The notes under the pieces: model-generated
The model's database searches: none
Told to the model about the DNA's origin: nothing
What the model saw: the letters and a program-made list of their open reading frames with translations, nothing else
Assembly: GCA_016584495.1 (NCBI GenBank)
Contig: WAID01000003.1
Coordinates: 4,216,001-4,280,000, forward strand
Direction: 5' to 3'
DNA: 64,000 bases
Origin: Celoporthe dispersa
Lineage: Eukaryota; Ascomycota; Sordariomycetes; Diaporthales; Cryphonectriaceae
Translations under genes and position numbers: made by a program
Part shown: positions 47,415 through 59,998 of the stretch, one piece after another
Layout of the letters: the number at the start of each line of letters is the position of its first letter
How positions within the stretch are numbered: position 1 is the first letter of the stretch

Positions 47415-50400
47415 GTTGTAAGTATGTATTTGCGCGTGTGTTTTTGATTTCATGGTTGCGTTGAGCTCTTTGAGGTTCAGCCAGGCAGTTGAGCAGAATC
47501 TCTCTCGTACTTCCTTCTTCTCTCTCTATCCCCTTTCAGTGCTTCAAATCTGGGGATGACAGTCGTATTTATGGCCAGATCGCCGGGCGGCAGTCCTTCA
47601 CCCTTGTACAGTACAGTATGACAACCACTCGACCAGGCAGGACACCCAAAGCTCGGGGTCAACAGCTGCTCCCATGACGCCAGAGGTGGCTTCTCCAGGC
47701 TCAGCACAGTCTCGTGCCATCGCCCCTCGTGTCATCAAGCAATGAGGAGTCGCAGCAGCAGCTCCTCCTCTTCCTCGTCCTCCTGGTCCTCGTCCTCCTC
47801 CTTCACCACCACCAGGGACGAGGGTGGTCAGCAAATTCAGCCCTTTGGGACCAGAGGGCCCCCTCGGCTGAGGCAGAGTCTGTCCGACCGAGAGTTTGCT
47901 CATTTGCCCATCCTGACGAAAGTTCCCTCCCAAGGCCACGAGACTTGTTGTGTCGTGGAGGGAGGCGAAGCCTCGCCCGGATCTCCGATGGGAGGGGGGG
48001 AGGGAGGGGGGGACCTCAGTCATGCCAGCCTCACCTCAGATTGCCGAGTGTTCAACTCATCGGTCTTATTCGTCGTGTGACGAGCCGTCTGTTTTTTTCG
48101 GGGGTTGGAAATAGGCACTTCCTCACTCGCTGATGAGCAGCGAGCGCCAAGTTCCGCCGCTTCCCGTCAAAGTAAGCTTATATTACCTCCCTGACCAAGC
48201 ACGACGGCTAGGCCCTCGACACGAGAGTCCTGGTGTGGTTGTTTGGGCGTCGTCATGATGCCAGTCCTTCGGAAATTTTGGCACGCTGAGTCACGGATGT
48301 GAGAATGTAAATGATGTGAAGATGGAAGCTGAACACAGGCGCAGTCTTGTGCGTGTGCAGTACCCGCGCAGGGAAGTGATCGAGAGACGGGGTAGCCTTG
48401 CTAGCCTCGTGCCCGTCAGCTTCAACTCGAAGCAGCATCACGTTTTCTGTGCCCACCAGGCCTTCAGGGGAGAGGCGTGCGATGTTGGAAGAGCAGGTCT
48501 TTTTTTAATAAAAAAAAGACCATGCACTCAGATGAGACCGCCCCTCCAGGTCTGTGAACCACCGTCTTGGCGTCACCCATCCATCCTTCACGCACTGCAT
48601 CCATCGCTGCAATTCCCACCATTCACGCAGGTACGAGTGAGAGCTTGTCGCTGCGGCGCTCGTTCTCCAAGTCAGCCGCGATAGGTCTCGGCTGCCCATC
48701 GGTCCGGACGGCACTGGGCTGACAGAAACATTGCACGTGAATGGGGACGCCCAGCCTTGCCTATCCAGCCAGTGCCTGTGACCTGCCATATGTAAGCCAG
48801 AGGCGCCAACAAACAACAGCGTCGGGGCTGGCGTCTAGTGGGTAGGTTCGGGGCCCAGGTCGTCTCCTCCCTCTCAGGTGGCGACCAAGCAGGCAGTTAA
48901 GTTCAGCTGGCGTTGGAAAGGGAGAGGGAGGCGGCGCCGCGGACAGACTGCACGCATGGTCACCTCGTCACGGGATCTCGTCGAAGGATCACATCTCTTC
49001 TTCAGCCCTGCATAGACCACGCGGTGTGTGTGTGTGTGTAAGCCAGTCACGGGCGGACATGCCGAACGCTGGCTGTCGCATACGCAAGGAGGCTGAGTCC
49101 CGCTCGAAGCTCCTGCTTTGACGTCAGTGCTATGACATCTTCTTGAGAATGCGAGGGAATCCCAACTAGATTCTTGGTCAGACAGACTTACAGCCCTCCC
49201 AAAGAGGAGATGGATTGGTGGTCGTCAGAGCGGTAATACAGGCTGAGCGAGCTATCTATATTATACGAGGGTATACGAGGCTGAGACGTGACCCAGCAGG
49301 CTGCTTTTCGTTTCCGTCAGGGCATGACGTGAAGGGTTGCAACAATGTGAAGAGCAGTGAAGCGGGGGCGGATGGAGGTGTGTACTCGAGAGGGAGTCAC
49401 AGACAGAGCCAGCCTGGTGGCACCTCTACCAAGCTAACCCTTTGCTCCCTTCCTTCCTTCCCTACCTAGCACCTATAGATACAGCAGTGGGAAGGAGCAA
49501 TTACCAGGGTCAACAATTACTTACCAAGGTTTTTGATGTGGGGCTTTTTTTTCCTTCCTTTTCCTTTTTTTCTTTTTTTCTTTCTCTATCTTTCTCTTCT
49601 CTCCCCTTTCAGAGCCAGCTTGGACTTTTCACCACTCTCAACACTATTCTCTTTTTTTCCTCCTTTTTTTTTTTCTTCCTCCGGCTGGACCAGTCATCTT
49701 TTGTCTCAAAGCCGAGTTGTGTTCGGCATCTAGACATGATGAATTACGGTCCACTACTCGTGTGACTATGTCGGGCTCGGAGGTGCATGATCTCGTCCGC
49801 CCGAAGCAGCTGGTCCCTCACCCAGGGTTCGAGACGCAGCGGCTATAAATAATGCCGGTGGGCCAGCTGCAGCCCAGTTTCATACAAACAAGGTGTGTGT
49901 GTACACATGGTATCCAGGGCACACGAGCCTGCCCGAGGCTGTGTGCGATTCTCTGCCTCCAATAATTGCTCTCCGCATGATGATAATTTATCTTGGTCCT
50001 GAAATCGGTAATAATGAAATGCCACGAGGCTAGATGAGACGGCTAGGTGGATGAATAGAAGGTTCGGTGCCCTATAGGCATGCCGCCATGGTACACAGCC
50101 ACAGCAGTCAGGGACACACGGCGATATGCACCACCGTTCCAAATTCCCTGTGCGCGGAAAAATGGACTATAATCCAATGTAGTATATAGTATATATATAT
50201 ATATAATCAAAAGTCTATTTAATTAATTACTGTTGCTATTGTTTTTGCCGTCTACCACACCTGACATGCCCAGCAAAAGATGCTACGACTCGTTGTTGTG
50301 GGCGATGATGGGCTAAACCCAGCTGCCACCCCCAAAAAGACCGGGCGGGTACTGCAACACAAGCATGAGACAAGACCTACAGTACAGAGTATGTGTTGCC

Positions 50401-51404
50401 CTATCGTGCGACCGGACATGGCGAGATGCTGTAGAATCATATGGCATGCATGCGTGTGACGAGAATTCCCAGCCCGGCGGGACCTGGAATGAACGCTCTA
50501 GTTGGCGGGCGGATCGTCACCCAGCCCCAAGGGATGCCTGCTGCTCTGGAAGATGGATATTTGTTGTTTTTTCCCTTCTTTTTTTTTTTCTTCTTCTTTT
50601 GGAGGGCAGGTCTTGTATGCAGGAGTAGTATGGATGCACAGCATGATAAGCTGCAGATGTACTACATGGTGAGCACTGGTGGTGGCGACCTCAATACCGG
50701 TAGGGCTTGGGCTTAAGCCTGGGCTTGATCTTGGTGTCACTCCCCTATGTCGATCAAGCTGGCAGCCCCTGAGGCTGTGTAGGAGAGGGAAACAAAAGAG
50801 AGAGTCATGGTGATTGCATGCATGCATGAATCTCCTGCAGAGCTGAATCAGGTTTCGGAGCATAGTATGCATGTCAGGTCGGGGAGAAATTTTCTGAACA
50901 TAGCCTTGTCTTTTTTGATAGCAGGGGGAGGATCACCACTCAAGGGCACAGAAGCAGAGAATGATGTCTGGATCACTTCTGTGTAAAAGGACCAGTCGAC
51001 ATGGGCCACGCAATGAACACATGCATACATGCCTGCAGGCGTTGTTGCAGTGCAGGGCAGCACTGTGCTGTGTGTGGCCAACCACAGGCTGCCCATGGTG
51101 CCACGGACACCCAGCAGTCTGCCGTGCCATAGCGCTGTACATCCTGCTGCAGGTCCCGGTGAGCAACCCCTGTCAATCTCCGGCAGAGACGGGTAGATCC
51201 CTGCAGAGAGCCAAAGTTGAGAGCCTACATAGTACCTACACTAGTGACAAGCGCTGCTCGTTCCTGAACTTCAAATGTCCATCTCCTGTCTGTTCTTTCC
51301 CACCTTCATCTCCACATGGGGGTTCTCCTGTTTAGCTCTTGCCAAGGGGCCCCGCCAAAAAAAGAAAGAAAAAAAGCAAGAAGCCACCAAGCTCTGGGCG
51401 TCTT

Positions 51405-51434
51405 CAAGCTCCAAGCTCCAAGCTCCAAGCTCCA
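51405..51434. repeat. AAGCTCC heptamer minisatellite, 4 copies
   Basis: Four tandem copies of AAGCTCC, followed at once by a degenerate GGCTGCATGCTGCATGC stretch. Located in non-coding DNA. Confidence 0.85.
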
Positions 51435-52096
51435 GGCTGCATGCTGCATGCTTCAGGGCCACCCCTCCCCCCCTCCTGAGACTACCTGCTGCTCGCTGCT
51501 CTCTTTCGTCAGAGCCTTGTCCTGCATCCCATCCCTATCCTGGCCGGCCCACAATGTTCCCGATCTCTTGCATATCTCCTCCCTCCTTGTTTCCCGTCCT
51601 CGCTGGCTGGTTTAATCTCCCACCGCAGCTGATACGACACACACCAGCCGACCTGCCCGGACCAGTCGGGTGAGGGCTTGATCCAGGCCAGGGTCGGCGA
51701 GGTGGCAGACCATGTACCAAAGCGGACGAGAAGCAGACGCACAAGAGAAATTTGGGCATGTGAAATGCAACCTCGGTGGCGCCAGCATGGCCAGCAACCC
51801 GCCCAATCCGTACAAGGCGCAGGCCCAGGACGCGCCCGCCCGTGCATGCTGGTGGGTCCCGCGGTTCATCGTCCGTCCCCAGTACTACTGCCATAGCACT
51901 GCTATGGATGATGGTATGTATCTGCCCATGGTACCTTGCTTACTCCCTACTATCAACACATATGGTATGTACCGTATTCTGGGATATACACGGTTCTCGG
52001 CAAGCCTCCACGCCGGACGAACAGCATCAGACCATGTCCCTACCGCCAGTGATCAGTAGACGGGTGGAGACGAGGCAGGGGGAGCGAGACACGAAA

Positions 52097-52104
<8 letters not shown>

Positions 52105-52131
<27 letters not shown>
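52105..52131. repeat. (GA)n microsatellite
   Basis: About twelve GA units in non-coding DNA about 0.9 kb upstream of the DUF4203 gene. Confidence 0.85.
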
Positions 52132-53011
52132 TCAATCAGGTCGACCTGGGTACAGTGTACAGGTGCACCCAACATCATACTGTACATCCAGGAACGTGCG
52201 AGCTGAGCTGCCCTGCCCTGCCCTGCCCGCCCGCTGGTTATACAGCTCTGCAGATCCCGTCGTCGTGGCATCACATCAGGGTGGCATGCCAGTGAGATGA
52301 CCACTTACGTCGTCTCCTCCTCCACCACCTCCTCTTCCTCCTGTACACGACGGGGTACTTCCTGGGCCGTGGAAAGCTGCTCGCCTGGTCTCGGACAGCT
52401 CTTGGGCTTCCTCGTGTCGCCCTCTCCCCACGCTCTCTCGCCCTCCTCTCGTTCTCGTCCCGGTCCACTTCCTCCCGGCGCCTCGTCGCCAATCTTTTCC
52501 GTCTCCGGGCAGTCTAGCTGCTGTTCGGCGTGGTCATTCCTTACCCACATAGCTTCTTCTGCTTTTGTCCACTCTGCTGTTAGCCTGTTGACTTGCACGC
52601 CCGGCTCGCAGCCGAGTCGATACCTGCGCCAAGAGAACCAGGCCATCGTCACCTCGAGGTACATTGACATAGTACAACCTCTCGGCCGGAGATTCCCCCT
52701 TGCAAACCCCGTTCGAGGGAAAACTCAACCTAATTCTTCCTCCTCCTGCTTGCTTCCTTCGCATTGACCTCGCGCCCCTCCCCCCGCCGCATGGGAGCCT
52801 TCGTTTCGTCTAACCGACAGCTTCATCCTTCTCCTTCTTCCGTCCCCGTCCTGTGCTGTGGAGGATGCGTTCAACTTATCATCCCGCTACATCCTAACAC
52901 TTCCAGTCCACTCGTCACGCGGGTGAATCTCCTCTGAGCTGGGCAACGCGGACCTGGCCGCTGCGAAGAAGCTAGAGGCGAGCTCCGGTCCGCCTTCTGA
53001 ACCCACACAGC

Positions 53012-56000
53012 ATGAGGACTACTGCCGCGGCCGGGAGGATATGGGCTCTCCTGGCCCTGTTCTTGTGCCTGGACCTCGCCTTGGCTGGCATCGTGCCGCT
53101 CTCTCCACGACGGGAGGACACAAGCACAGAGGCTGGCACATCAACGGGTTCTGCACCCGTCTCCTCGACAGCAGCCAGTGATGGCACCTCTACGTCCCCG
53201 TCTGTATCAGTCACGCCAGCGACCGGCGCGGGTACCACCACCACCCCGGGCACCTCAAGCACCTCCATCGTGTCCACCACAACCTCCACGTTTCCGTCGG
53301 TCATCTCTGCCACCCCGACTACCTCCCTCAACAGCACGCTCTTCAACAGTGGGTTTTTCTCCCTGCGGGCCAGGATATCTCTGGCAAGCCTGCTAATCTA
53401 GGTGATAGTCACGATAGCCGCCGGTGAGCTTCCTATACATCCGCAGATCACACCCGGCTTCTCGGTCGCGGGCGTCATCCTGATGGCCTCCGGCGTTGCC
53501 TACGCACTGGTCGGTATCAAGACACGCTGGCTCCACTGTTTCTTCTCGGTCGGCTTTCTCGGCGCTCTTGGTGTCACGGTGCTCATCCTCTATGTGATGG
53601 ACCCGCCGATCAGCAAGAGCGTTCAGGGGGCCTACGTCGTCGCGGCGGTGGGATCTGGGGCCTTGTTGGGTGGGGGGTCACTCATATTTCAAGACGTCCT
53701 CGAGTGTCTCGGGTGCCTGCTGGGCGGCTTCTGTCTCTCCATGTGGCTCTTGACCCTCAGGGCTGGAGGTCTCCTCGGCGCCGGCGGCTCTGGGAACGCT
53801 GTCTTCATCTGTCTCTTCTCTGCCGCAGGCCTGGCTACCTTCTTCAGCCGCTGGACGAGGGCCTATGTCATGATCGGGTGCATCGCCTTCAGTGGTGCCA
53901 CAGCAGCCGTCCTCGGCATTGACTGCTTCAGCCGCGCCGGCCTGAAGGAGTACTGGGCCTGGATCTGGGACCTGAACGACAACCTCTTCCCGCTTGGCGC
54001 CGACACCTACCCGCTGACGAGAGGGATCCGCGTCGAGCAGGCCATCACCATCATCCTCTTCCTCTGTGGGATCATGTCGCAGGTGAGGGTGTGGAAGATC
54101 ATCAAGGAGCGACGCGCTCGGAAGGAGGCAGGTCGCCTGGAGGCCCAAGCCGCCCTACAGGCAGAGGAGGAGAACGTGGGGAGGGACATTGAGCGCACAA
54201 ACGCCCACGAGAGGCGCCACTGGGATGCGGTCTACGGCGATCCGTCGGTAAAGAAGCCCTCGAGTGTACATACGGCCCGAGACTCCGGGATAGGAGACGC
54301 GGAGAGCGAGAAGAGGATCTTCAACAACAGTGCGAGCCTTACGACGGCCTCACAGCGCTCGCCAGCTGACGGCTCGGAGCATATCGAGCTGGCTGATATG
54401 TCCAACGACGGCGAGGCGCCATCCTCTGTTGCCCCGCAAGCGAGGACAATACCCGAGCCGGTCATGAGCAAAGATCACCAAGATGGAAAGGTTACTGTTC
54501 GGGTGGTAGTGGACGAAGCCGATGGTCCCACAACTACCGAGGAAGAGGGTCTGGACGAGACTGCACCTCGTGATATCGGTGGAGAGGAGGAGGATGTCCG
54601 GGTATCCGACGAACGCTCCACAGAAGGGCCGCGCTCGACGGCCAATGTCCCTGTCCCCCAGGTAGTCCCTCTGCCATTCAAGGTGCCCACCATCGAGACC
54701 GACACCAGAGACATTGACGACAGCTCATCTATAGCGGCTCACATCGACCAGAACGACGAGCTGCGAGAGACCTGGAGCGTCGGGAGCCAGAGGAATTCTC
54801 TCGCCAAGCGCCTGTCTGTGAGCTCGGCCAATCTTTTCCGGAGGCTGTCGCAGCAATCCCTCTCTCGGCAACTGGAGATGGCGGCCAGGGGGGCTGCCGA
54901 GAGCAGAGAGGACCTGACCGGCCACGTTCGCGGAGATCGCGATTCTGTAGCTGCTACTTTCGACGACGAGAGCTCGGTCGACGATGACGACCTACCGGCA
55001 GGGTCCGTCCGTGAGCGGCCTATCAGCAGGGAAATCAAAGCTGAGCTCGGGGACAAGGCCGAGGAGGAGGAGAGCGCAGGCGTGGCTACGCTGAACAGAG
55101 ACATGTCCGCCAAAGGGGAGGTAGAGGGATCTGATGAGACGCGGGGCAAGCAGAAGGCAGCAGACACGGCTGAGAACGAGGCAGCGCCGAGGCCTGGGGG
55201 TTCATCGACCACGCCCGAGACCGACTCGGGCCCTATAGTCCTGACCAAGGATCACCTTCCCAGCGGACTGTCCAGGGTCGCTCTGTCTTACCGGACCAAC
55301 GAGTGGGTAAAACACTTGAGCCACGCCGAGGCCCCAGCACCAGACAATCTGAACCTGCAGCAACCTGTCAGGCCAGTAGTGAAGGCAGCCGAGGACCGCG
55401 CGGCCCCGGTGAACGTGGTCGAGCTGCAGAAGACCGCGGTGAACGCCGCTCCTCCTCCAGCCCTGCCCAGGTCTGTCTCCGCCATGTCCTTGCTTCAGAC
55501 CGGAAGCCGCTCATCATCTGCCCGAAACCTCGCTGTGTCTGGTGGCGGAGCCCTCACCCTGTCGCCTCCTTACTCTCGAAGGAGAACGGGAGTCACCAGC
55601 CCCCTTCTCGAACAAGGGCGGGTTTCCTCCAGCATGGTGAATGCAACCGTCGGGAGGGACGGCCGCGACGACCCAGCGCGCAGCGACAGCAGACAGGCAG
55701 CTGTGCAGGCGGCGGCGGCTGCTCTCATAGGGGACGAGCCCTTGTGCGCATCTCCGTCTCCACCAGACAGCGCTGGTGCCGTCTCGGCCACGAGTCTGCC
55801 AAATTCCCGACCGCCGGTGCCAGGTGTCGTGTCCTACAACAGCCCACAGACCCTCATCGGTAGGAGGGACATGCTCCTGCGCGCCAAAAACCAGGCTCTC
55901 CACCCAGAGTCCCTGCGCGGGAGCACCCTATCACAGACCGCCCCCGGGTCCGACGCGGGCTCGATGCACAATTACGGCACCGGCACAACCCTGGGGCCTC

Positions 56001-56686
56001 CGAGCGTCGCAACCCCCCCAGACAGCAGCCCCAGCAGCCGTCGGACCTCGGGAGTTCACGGGCCCGCCGCCGATGATGCCGATATGGACAACATCCCGCT
56101 TAGCCAGCGCAGGACCATCATCCGTGAGCGCCGTAACAGCATCGCCTCCATGCACAGCAGCAGCTACCAGGCACGCGGCCCCAACCCGCGCCGGAGCAGC
56201 TTCGGCCACAGCGGCGCGGCAGTAGGCAACAGCATTCCTGTCGCACCACAGCCACAGCGCCGCTCGGACCTGCCCAGCCAGATCCAGCTCGGCGGTAGGC
56301 TCCGCCAGTCCTCCCAGAGAAACATGCGCAGCAGCAGCAGCAGCGCCCTGACGCCCCTGGGGGTCACTCGCCAGTCGCACCTGGGGCCCGCGGCACCTGG
56401 AAGCGGACCACTGATCAACTCGGTCTACGGCATCCCCGGGACGTCGACGAGCCACTCGCTGCTGCCGCACCAGACGCAGGTGTGGGACTCGGAGGTGTCG
56501 CGGGACCTCGAGGTGCAGCGGCAGTTCCTGATGAACCAGAAGCAGGCGGACGCGACGAGGCGGGAGGCGAGGCGGGCGGACAGGGCCCGGGGGGAGCGCA
56601 AGTTTGAGGTGAGGATGAGGTCGGAGACACAGCTCATGGAGGCGCACCGGGATGCGATGAGGAGGATGCAGAGCGGGGCCAAGTAG
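53012..56686 (+). CDS. DUF4203 seven-helix membrane protein with long tail
   Basis: Two exons, 53012-53348 and 53418-56686, give 1201 residues. The 69-nt intron (donor GTGGGT, acceptor GATAG) removes an in-frame TAG at 53399 and joins LFN to AGELPIHPQITPGF in phase. The N terminus is a signal peptide (IWALLALFLCLDLALA). A Ser/Thr-rich lumenal stretch follows, then a DUF4203 (TMEM198-like) bundle of about seven helices, including FSVAGVILMASGVAYALVGI, WLHCFFSVGFLGALGVTVLI and AITIILFLCGIMSQVRVW. The remaining 850 or so residues form a charged, Ser/Pro-rich, probably cytosolic and disordered tail that ends in a basic helical segment (ATRREARRADRARGERKFEV). Human TMEM198 acts in Wnt signalling; the fungal role is unknown. 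This long GC-rich gene needs no frame correction. Confidence 0.85.
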
Positions 56687-57459
56687 ATGTTACGGGGAGA
56701 AGGAAGGTAGAGAGGTCGAAGTGGACTTGCAAGTGATACGGCCGGACTGGGACAGGAGTTTAATAATCATAATGTCTGATGATCTTGGGGCGATGGGCTG
56801 GACTGTGATTTGGGCGATGGTCAAGGATTGGGGGGGAAACGAGGTCTGGAGAAGAAAGAAGGGAAAAAACAAACAAAAAACAAGATACCCACGATCATCT
56901 CATGATCTTTTTTCTGTCTTCTTCTTTTTTTCTTCTTTTTTTCTTCTTTTTTTTTCTTTTTTTTTTTCACTTCTTCTTTTCCAAACAAAATTTTCTCTTT
57001 TTCAATTCTTTAGAGGAACGTGTCCATGACCAGGCAAAGGGCATTTGTTTATTCATCGGTTACAAAGTACACAGCTGGGTTTCATACAGACAGGTCTAGG
57101 GTATCTTGAGAACAGCTTAAAAGCATAATGAAATGAACACTCTACATCATGATTGGTGTGGCCCTACTCAGGTAGATGAGGTGTTGGCCTATGTCTTTAG
57201 CAACTCGAAGCACTTGCTTGCCTCAGGAAAGGAAAGAAAAAAGACTCGGCAAGCAGATGCTGTGCATTATAGCACCTACTTATGTAAGCAAACTACATTT
57301 TCGCATCCAAGTTTCTTATAGGCATCAATACAAAATAGCAAGAAATTAAAGAAAAGAAGGGAAGAAATAAAATAAAAACCAAAACAATGTTGGAGGAAAG
57401 GAAAAAAGAGTAAAGATCAAAAAACAAAAAAAGAGTGCAAAAAAATTGAAATGTTTGAT
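56687..57459. other. Intergenic region
   Basis: 3' region of the DUF4203 gene and flank of the tRNA gene. Contains strong T-rich tracts (56900-56985) and A-rich DNA (57340-57450). The T-rich end of the tRNA transcript would fall here. Confidence 0.6.
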
Positions 57460-57531
57460 AGCTACGATTGGTTTCGATCCAACGTCCTCCGGGTTATGAG
57501 CCCGGCGCTCTTCCCCCTGAGCTACGTAGCT
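57460..57531 (-). tRNA. tRNA-Met (CAT), elongator type
   Basis: The minus strand folds as a 72-nt cloverleaf without intron. The acceptor stem AGCTACG pairs perfectly with CGTAGCT. The D stem is GCTC/GAGC, and the anticodon stem CCGGG/CCCGG encloses loop CTCATAA with anticodon CAT. The T stem GTTGG/CCAAT has loop ATCGAAA, which matches box B. The unpaired A1 typical of fungal initiator tRNA is not the case here (A1 pairs with T72), so the elongator type is preferred, though not proven. A run of A on the plus strand just beyond 57460 (57430-57445) provides a T-rich terminator. Confidence 0.92.
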
Positions 57532-58529
57532 TATTTGCTGTGACAGGAATGCAAAATGATGTGATTATATCTCCTAACGGCTGGGGTCCCGCCAGAGGAC
57601 TTCTCGGCCAACACCACAACATTCAACCTCGATGCCAAGCATCTTGCACTTCTTGCAAATACTCTGTGAAAGACCTTCTTTCTCTCTTTAGGCTTAAGCC
57701 ACAGAATATTGATTGGAATCTCGAGAGAATATCTAGTCCGGGAGAGATCAGCGTGAAAGGGCTTTGTTGGGCTTCCCCCGCGAATCACAATTTTAGAGCC
57801 AAGCTGCGTCAGACGACAGAGAGGAGGACAGGCAACAGCCACAGACAACAAAAGGCTGGGCTGCTGGTGCATAGAGACACAGGGAGCATAGCCACCTTTG
57901 TGAGAGACAAACCCACAGGGCTTGGAAGGAGGGGGTTGCGCCTCCTGTGGTCTGTAGCCAGGCATAGCAGGACGCGTGGGACAGCTCACATGGAGACTAG
58001 TCTTTGTCTCTGTGCATCTTTCGGGACCATGCCTACCGACTTTCTCTCTCTCTCATATCTCGAACACATGTATCCTCCCAGCACTGAGCTCCTACCGTTC
58101 CACCCACCCACCGATCCGTGGGCAGACCACCATCTCGCTTCTACGTGTGCTCCGTCTTACGAGACTGTCTACCACGGAGGGAAGGACTCTCGGTCCCGAA
58201 GAGGGGGGGAGGGGGGGGGAGGGAGAGGGAGAGAGAGGAAAAGACCAACACCCGGGGATGTCGGTTACCATGGCAGTTCTGTCATTTGTGATGGAAGGGG
58301 GGAAAGGGGGACCCGGAATACTGTTGTACCATCGTACCTTTTCATGCAAGGTGGGTTTCTGGTGGGAGATGGCGACTATATAAAAAGGGACGGGGCTGTG
58401 GAAGAGGAGGAGAAGGGGGTGTTTAAAACGCAGCAGCGACATCGACCCGACAACAGCACAGCAAGCAAAGAAACCAACAGGAATAAGACTTCGATTGATC
58501 AAGACAAGACCCAAAAACAAAACAAAAAA
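57532..58529. other. Upstream region of the 58530 gene
   Basis: Open in frame with the downstream gene for a long way, but the peptide is not protein-like and has poor composition. Treated as promoter and 5' UTR. Contains G-rich purine tracts (58201-58235). Confidence 0.5.
58377..58386 (+). promoter_or_regulatory. TATA box of the 58530 gene
   Basis: TATATAAAAA lies about 145 nt upstream of the ATG at 58530, in a plausible position for a fungal core promoter with a CA-rich leader. Confidence 0.5.
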
Positions 58530-58940
58530 ATGGCGGCATCACCACCACCAGCATCATCATCACCATCATCAAACCCCCCCAAGGCCATCCTGACCATCGG
58601 CCTAAAGGCAGACCCCCAGTTCGACGAGGCAGCCATCAGGGCCAAGGTAGCCGAGCAGACAGCCGCCGCCCGCCAGGCCGGCATCGACCCCGCCGTCTGC
58701 CTCTTCGACCGAGCCAGCACGTCCGCCGCCGTCGAGGCGCAGGTCAGGGCACACCTCCGGGCCCGGCGCTGGGACGGCGTCATGGTGGGGTTCGGGCTGC
58801 GGCGCGACCCGGCGCTGACGGAGGTGTTTGAGATGGTGGTCAATCTGTGCGTGCAGGAGATCCGCCCGGTGCCGCGGCTGTGTTTCAACGCGGCACCGGA
58901 AAATACTGCTGCGGCGCTCATCCGGGCGTTTTCTGGTTGA
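58530..58940 (+). CDS. Small conserved-looking protein, unknown function
   Basis: A single exon of 136 residues, starting in an AACAAAAAAATGG context. After a Ser/Pro-rich N terminus (about 17 residues) the protein has an alternating helix/strand pattern: AILTIGLKADPQFDEAAI, then VAEQTAAARQAGIDPAVCLF, RRWDGVMVGFGLRRDP and PRLCFNAAPENTAAALIRAF. This pattern suggests a compact alpha/beta fold with a glycine turn, comparable with small Rossmann-like proteins, but no catalytic motif is visible and I cannot name the family. No signal peptide or membrane helix. Codon use is strongly GC-rich at third positions, which supports it being real. The open frame continues upstream without likely coding sequence, so 58530 is taken as the start. 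Confidence 0.7.
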   Translation: MAASPPPASSSPSSNPPKAILTIGLKADPQFDEAAIRAKVAEQTAAARQAGIDPAVCLFDRASTSAAVEAQVRAHLRARRWDGVMVGFGLRRDPALTEVFEMVVNLCVQEIRPVPRLCFNAAPENTAAALIRAFSG

Positions 58941-59998
58941 GCGGCCTGGGAGGGGCTGTGGGTGAGGGAGGAGTGGTCTTGTCTCCAGGGCTGGGTGTTG
59001 TTGGTGATTGTGGTTGTGTGGTTTTTTTTTTTTTTTTTGGGAGGGTGGGCTGTTGTGTAGGATGCACACAGCACTCAACACAATTGACAGCTGCCTACCA
59101 TTCAGATTGGACTTACCAACATGATCCTAAACCATCGCATCGTCTTCGTCTGAATTGCCTGGCGTGTGCTGTGTCGTGGCGAGTGAGTCGTGAGCTTTGC
59201 GACTTGCGTACAAACTTCTCAGGGCTACTGCAGACGCCATTAGGCGCCTTCTCAGTGCACAGCCTCAGGGGGGTCCCGCACTGCTCAGGGACCCGCTGTG
59301 GCCAATGAAACGACACGGGTAGGGCGGTCGTCTGTGGCGGGCTTAGGGGGGGAGGTGTCCCGTCCCTGCAGCGCCCCTCTGGAATGACGTCCAGGTCTTG
59401 CCCGTTTCACTCCCAAGAGTTGAACCTTAACCTGGTCCAGCTGACAGGATGGATGCGCAAGCAGTGATGCGCAGGCTGACTGGCTGACCACACAGCAGGC
59501 AAGGCCTTCTCTCCTTCTTCCTACCACCTCCTCCTCCTGCTGCTGCTCCTCGTTCTCCACCACCACAACCCCTCCATCGCGGCCATTTCCTCTCTATCCT
59601 TTGTCTTTTGTGTAATTCGTCCTGTTCATTTATTCATCTAATGCATGGGCCTAGCTTACAGGTCCTCTCCTGTCTCTCTTTCTCTCTCTCTCCTATTTGA
59701 TATCTCTCTTGGTTCTTCCTCGCCTGTTGCCCCCTTCCCTTGCCCTGGGTCTCGACTCTTTCGTAACCCTTCACAGTGACCTTCCCGCGAGGCTGTGACT
59801 GTCCCGTCTCGCCTACACAGCCTCGTCTAGTCAGACCCCACCCAGGGGCTATCTTCCTCTCTTCCCGCGGTGATCGACGCAGACATCGCCAGCCTGCTAC
59901 ACCTGTAGCCAGAAATACATCCTCCAGCAGACATGTGCCGCGGTCTTTCCCAGAGCACCTCCTGTTACTGAGACAACCCACGATACACCTCTTTCGCG
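58941..59998. other. Intergenic region and promoter
   Basis: Between two plus-strand genes. T16 run near 59023-59038 at the 3' end of the previous gene. A pyrimidine-rich CTCT tract (59672-59692) is typical of fungal promoters and precedes the gene at 59999. Confidence 0.55.

Larger units (their letters stand above)
47415..53011. other. Long gene-free region between two genes
   Basis: About 5.6 kb upstream of the catalase-like gene (-) and of the DUF4203 gene (+). Open frames are short and overlap on both strands. A minus-strand frame 52305-52670 with a Glu-rich end and a plus-strand frame 52297-52767 oppose each other, and neither resembles a family. Simple repeats, a heptamer minisatellite, T-rich tracts (49545-49680) and GA runs are present. 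The last few hundred bases are pyrimidine-rich and likely promoter/5' UTR of the gene at 53012. Confidence 0.5.

Noticed and set aside
52297..52767. Opposed open frames, including a Glu-rich minus-strand one (52305-52670)
   Set aside because: The two strands compete, no family is recognised, and the sequence lies where the promoter of the gene at 53012 should be.
57468..58529. Long open frame in phase with the small gene at 58530
   Set aside because: It starts inside the tRNA-Met gene and the translated peptide lacks protein-like structure. Only the part from 58530 shows coding codon bias.
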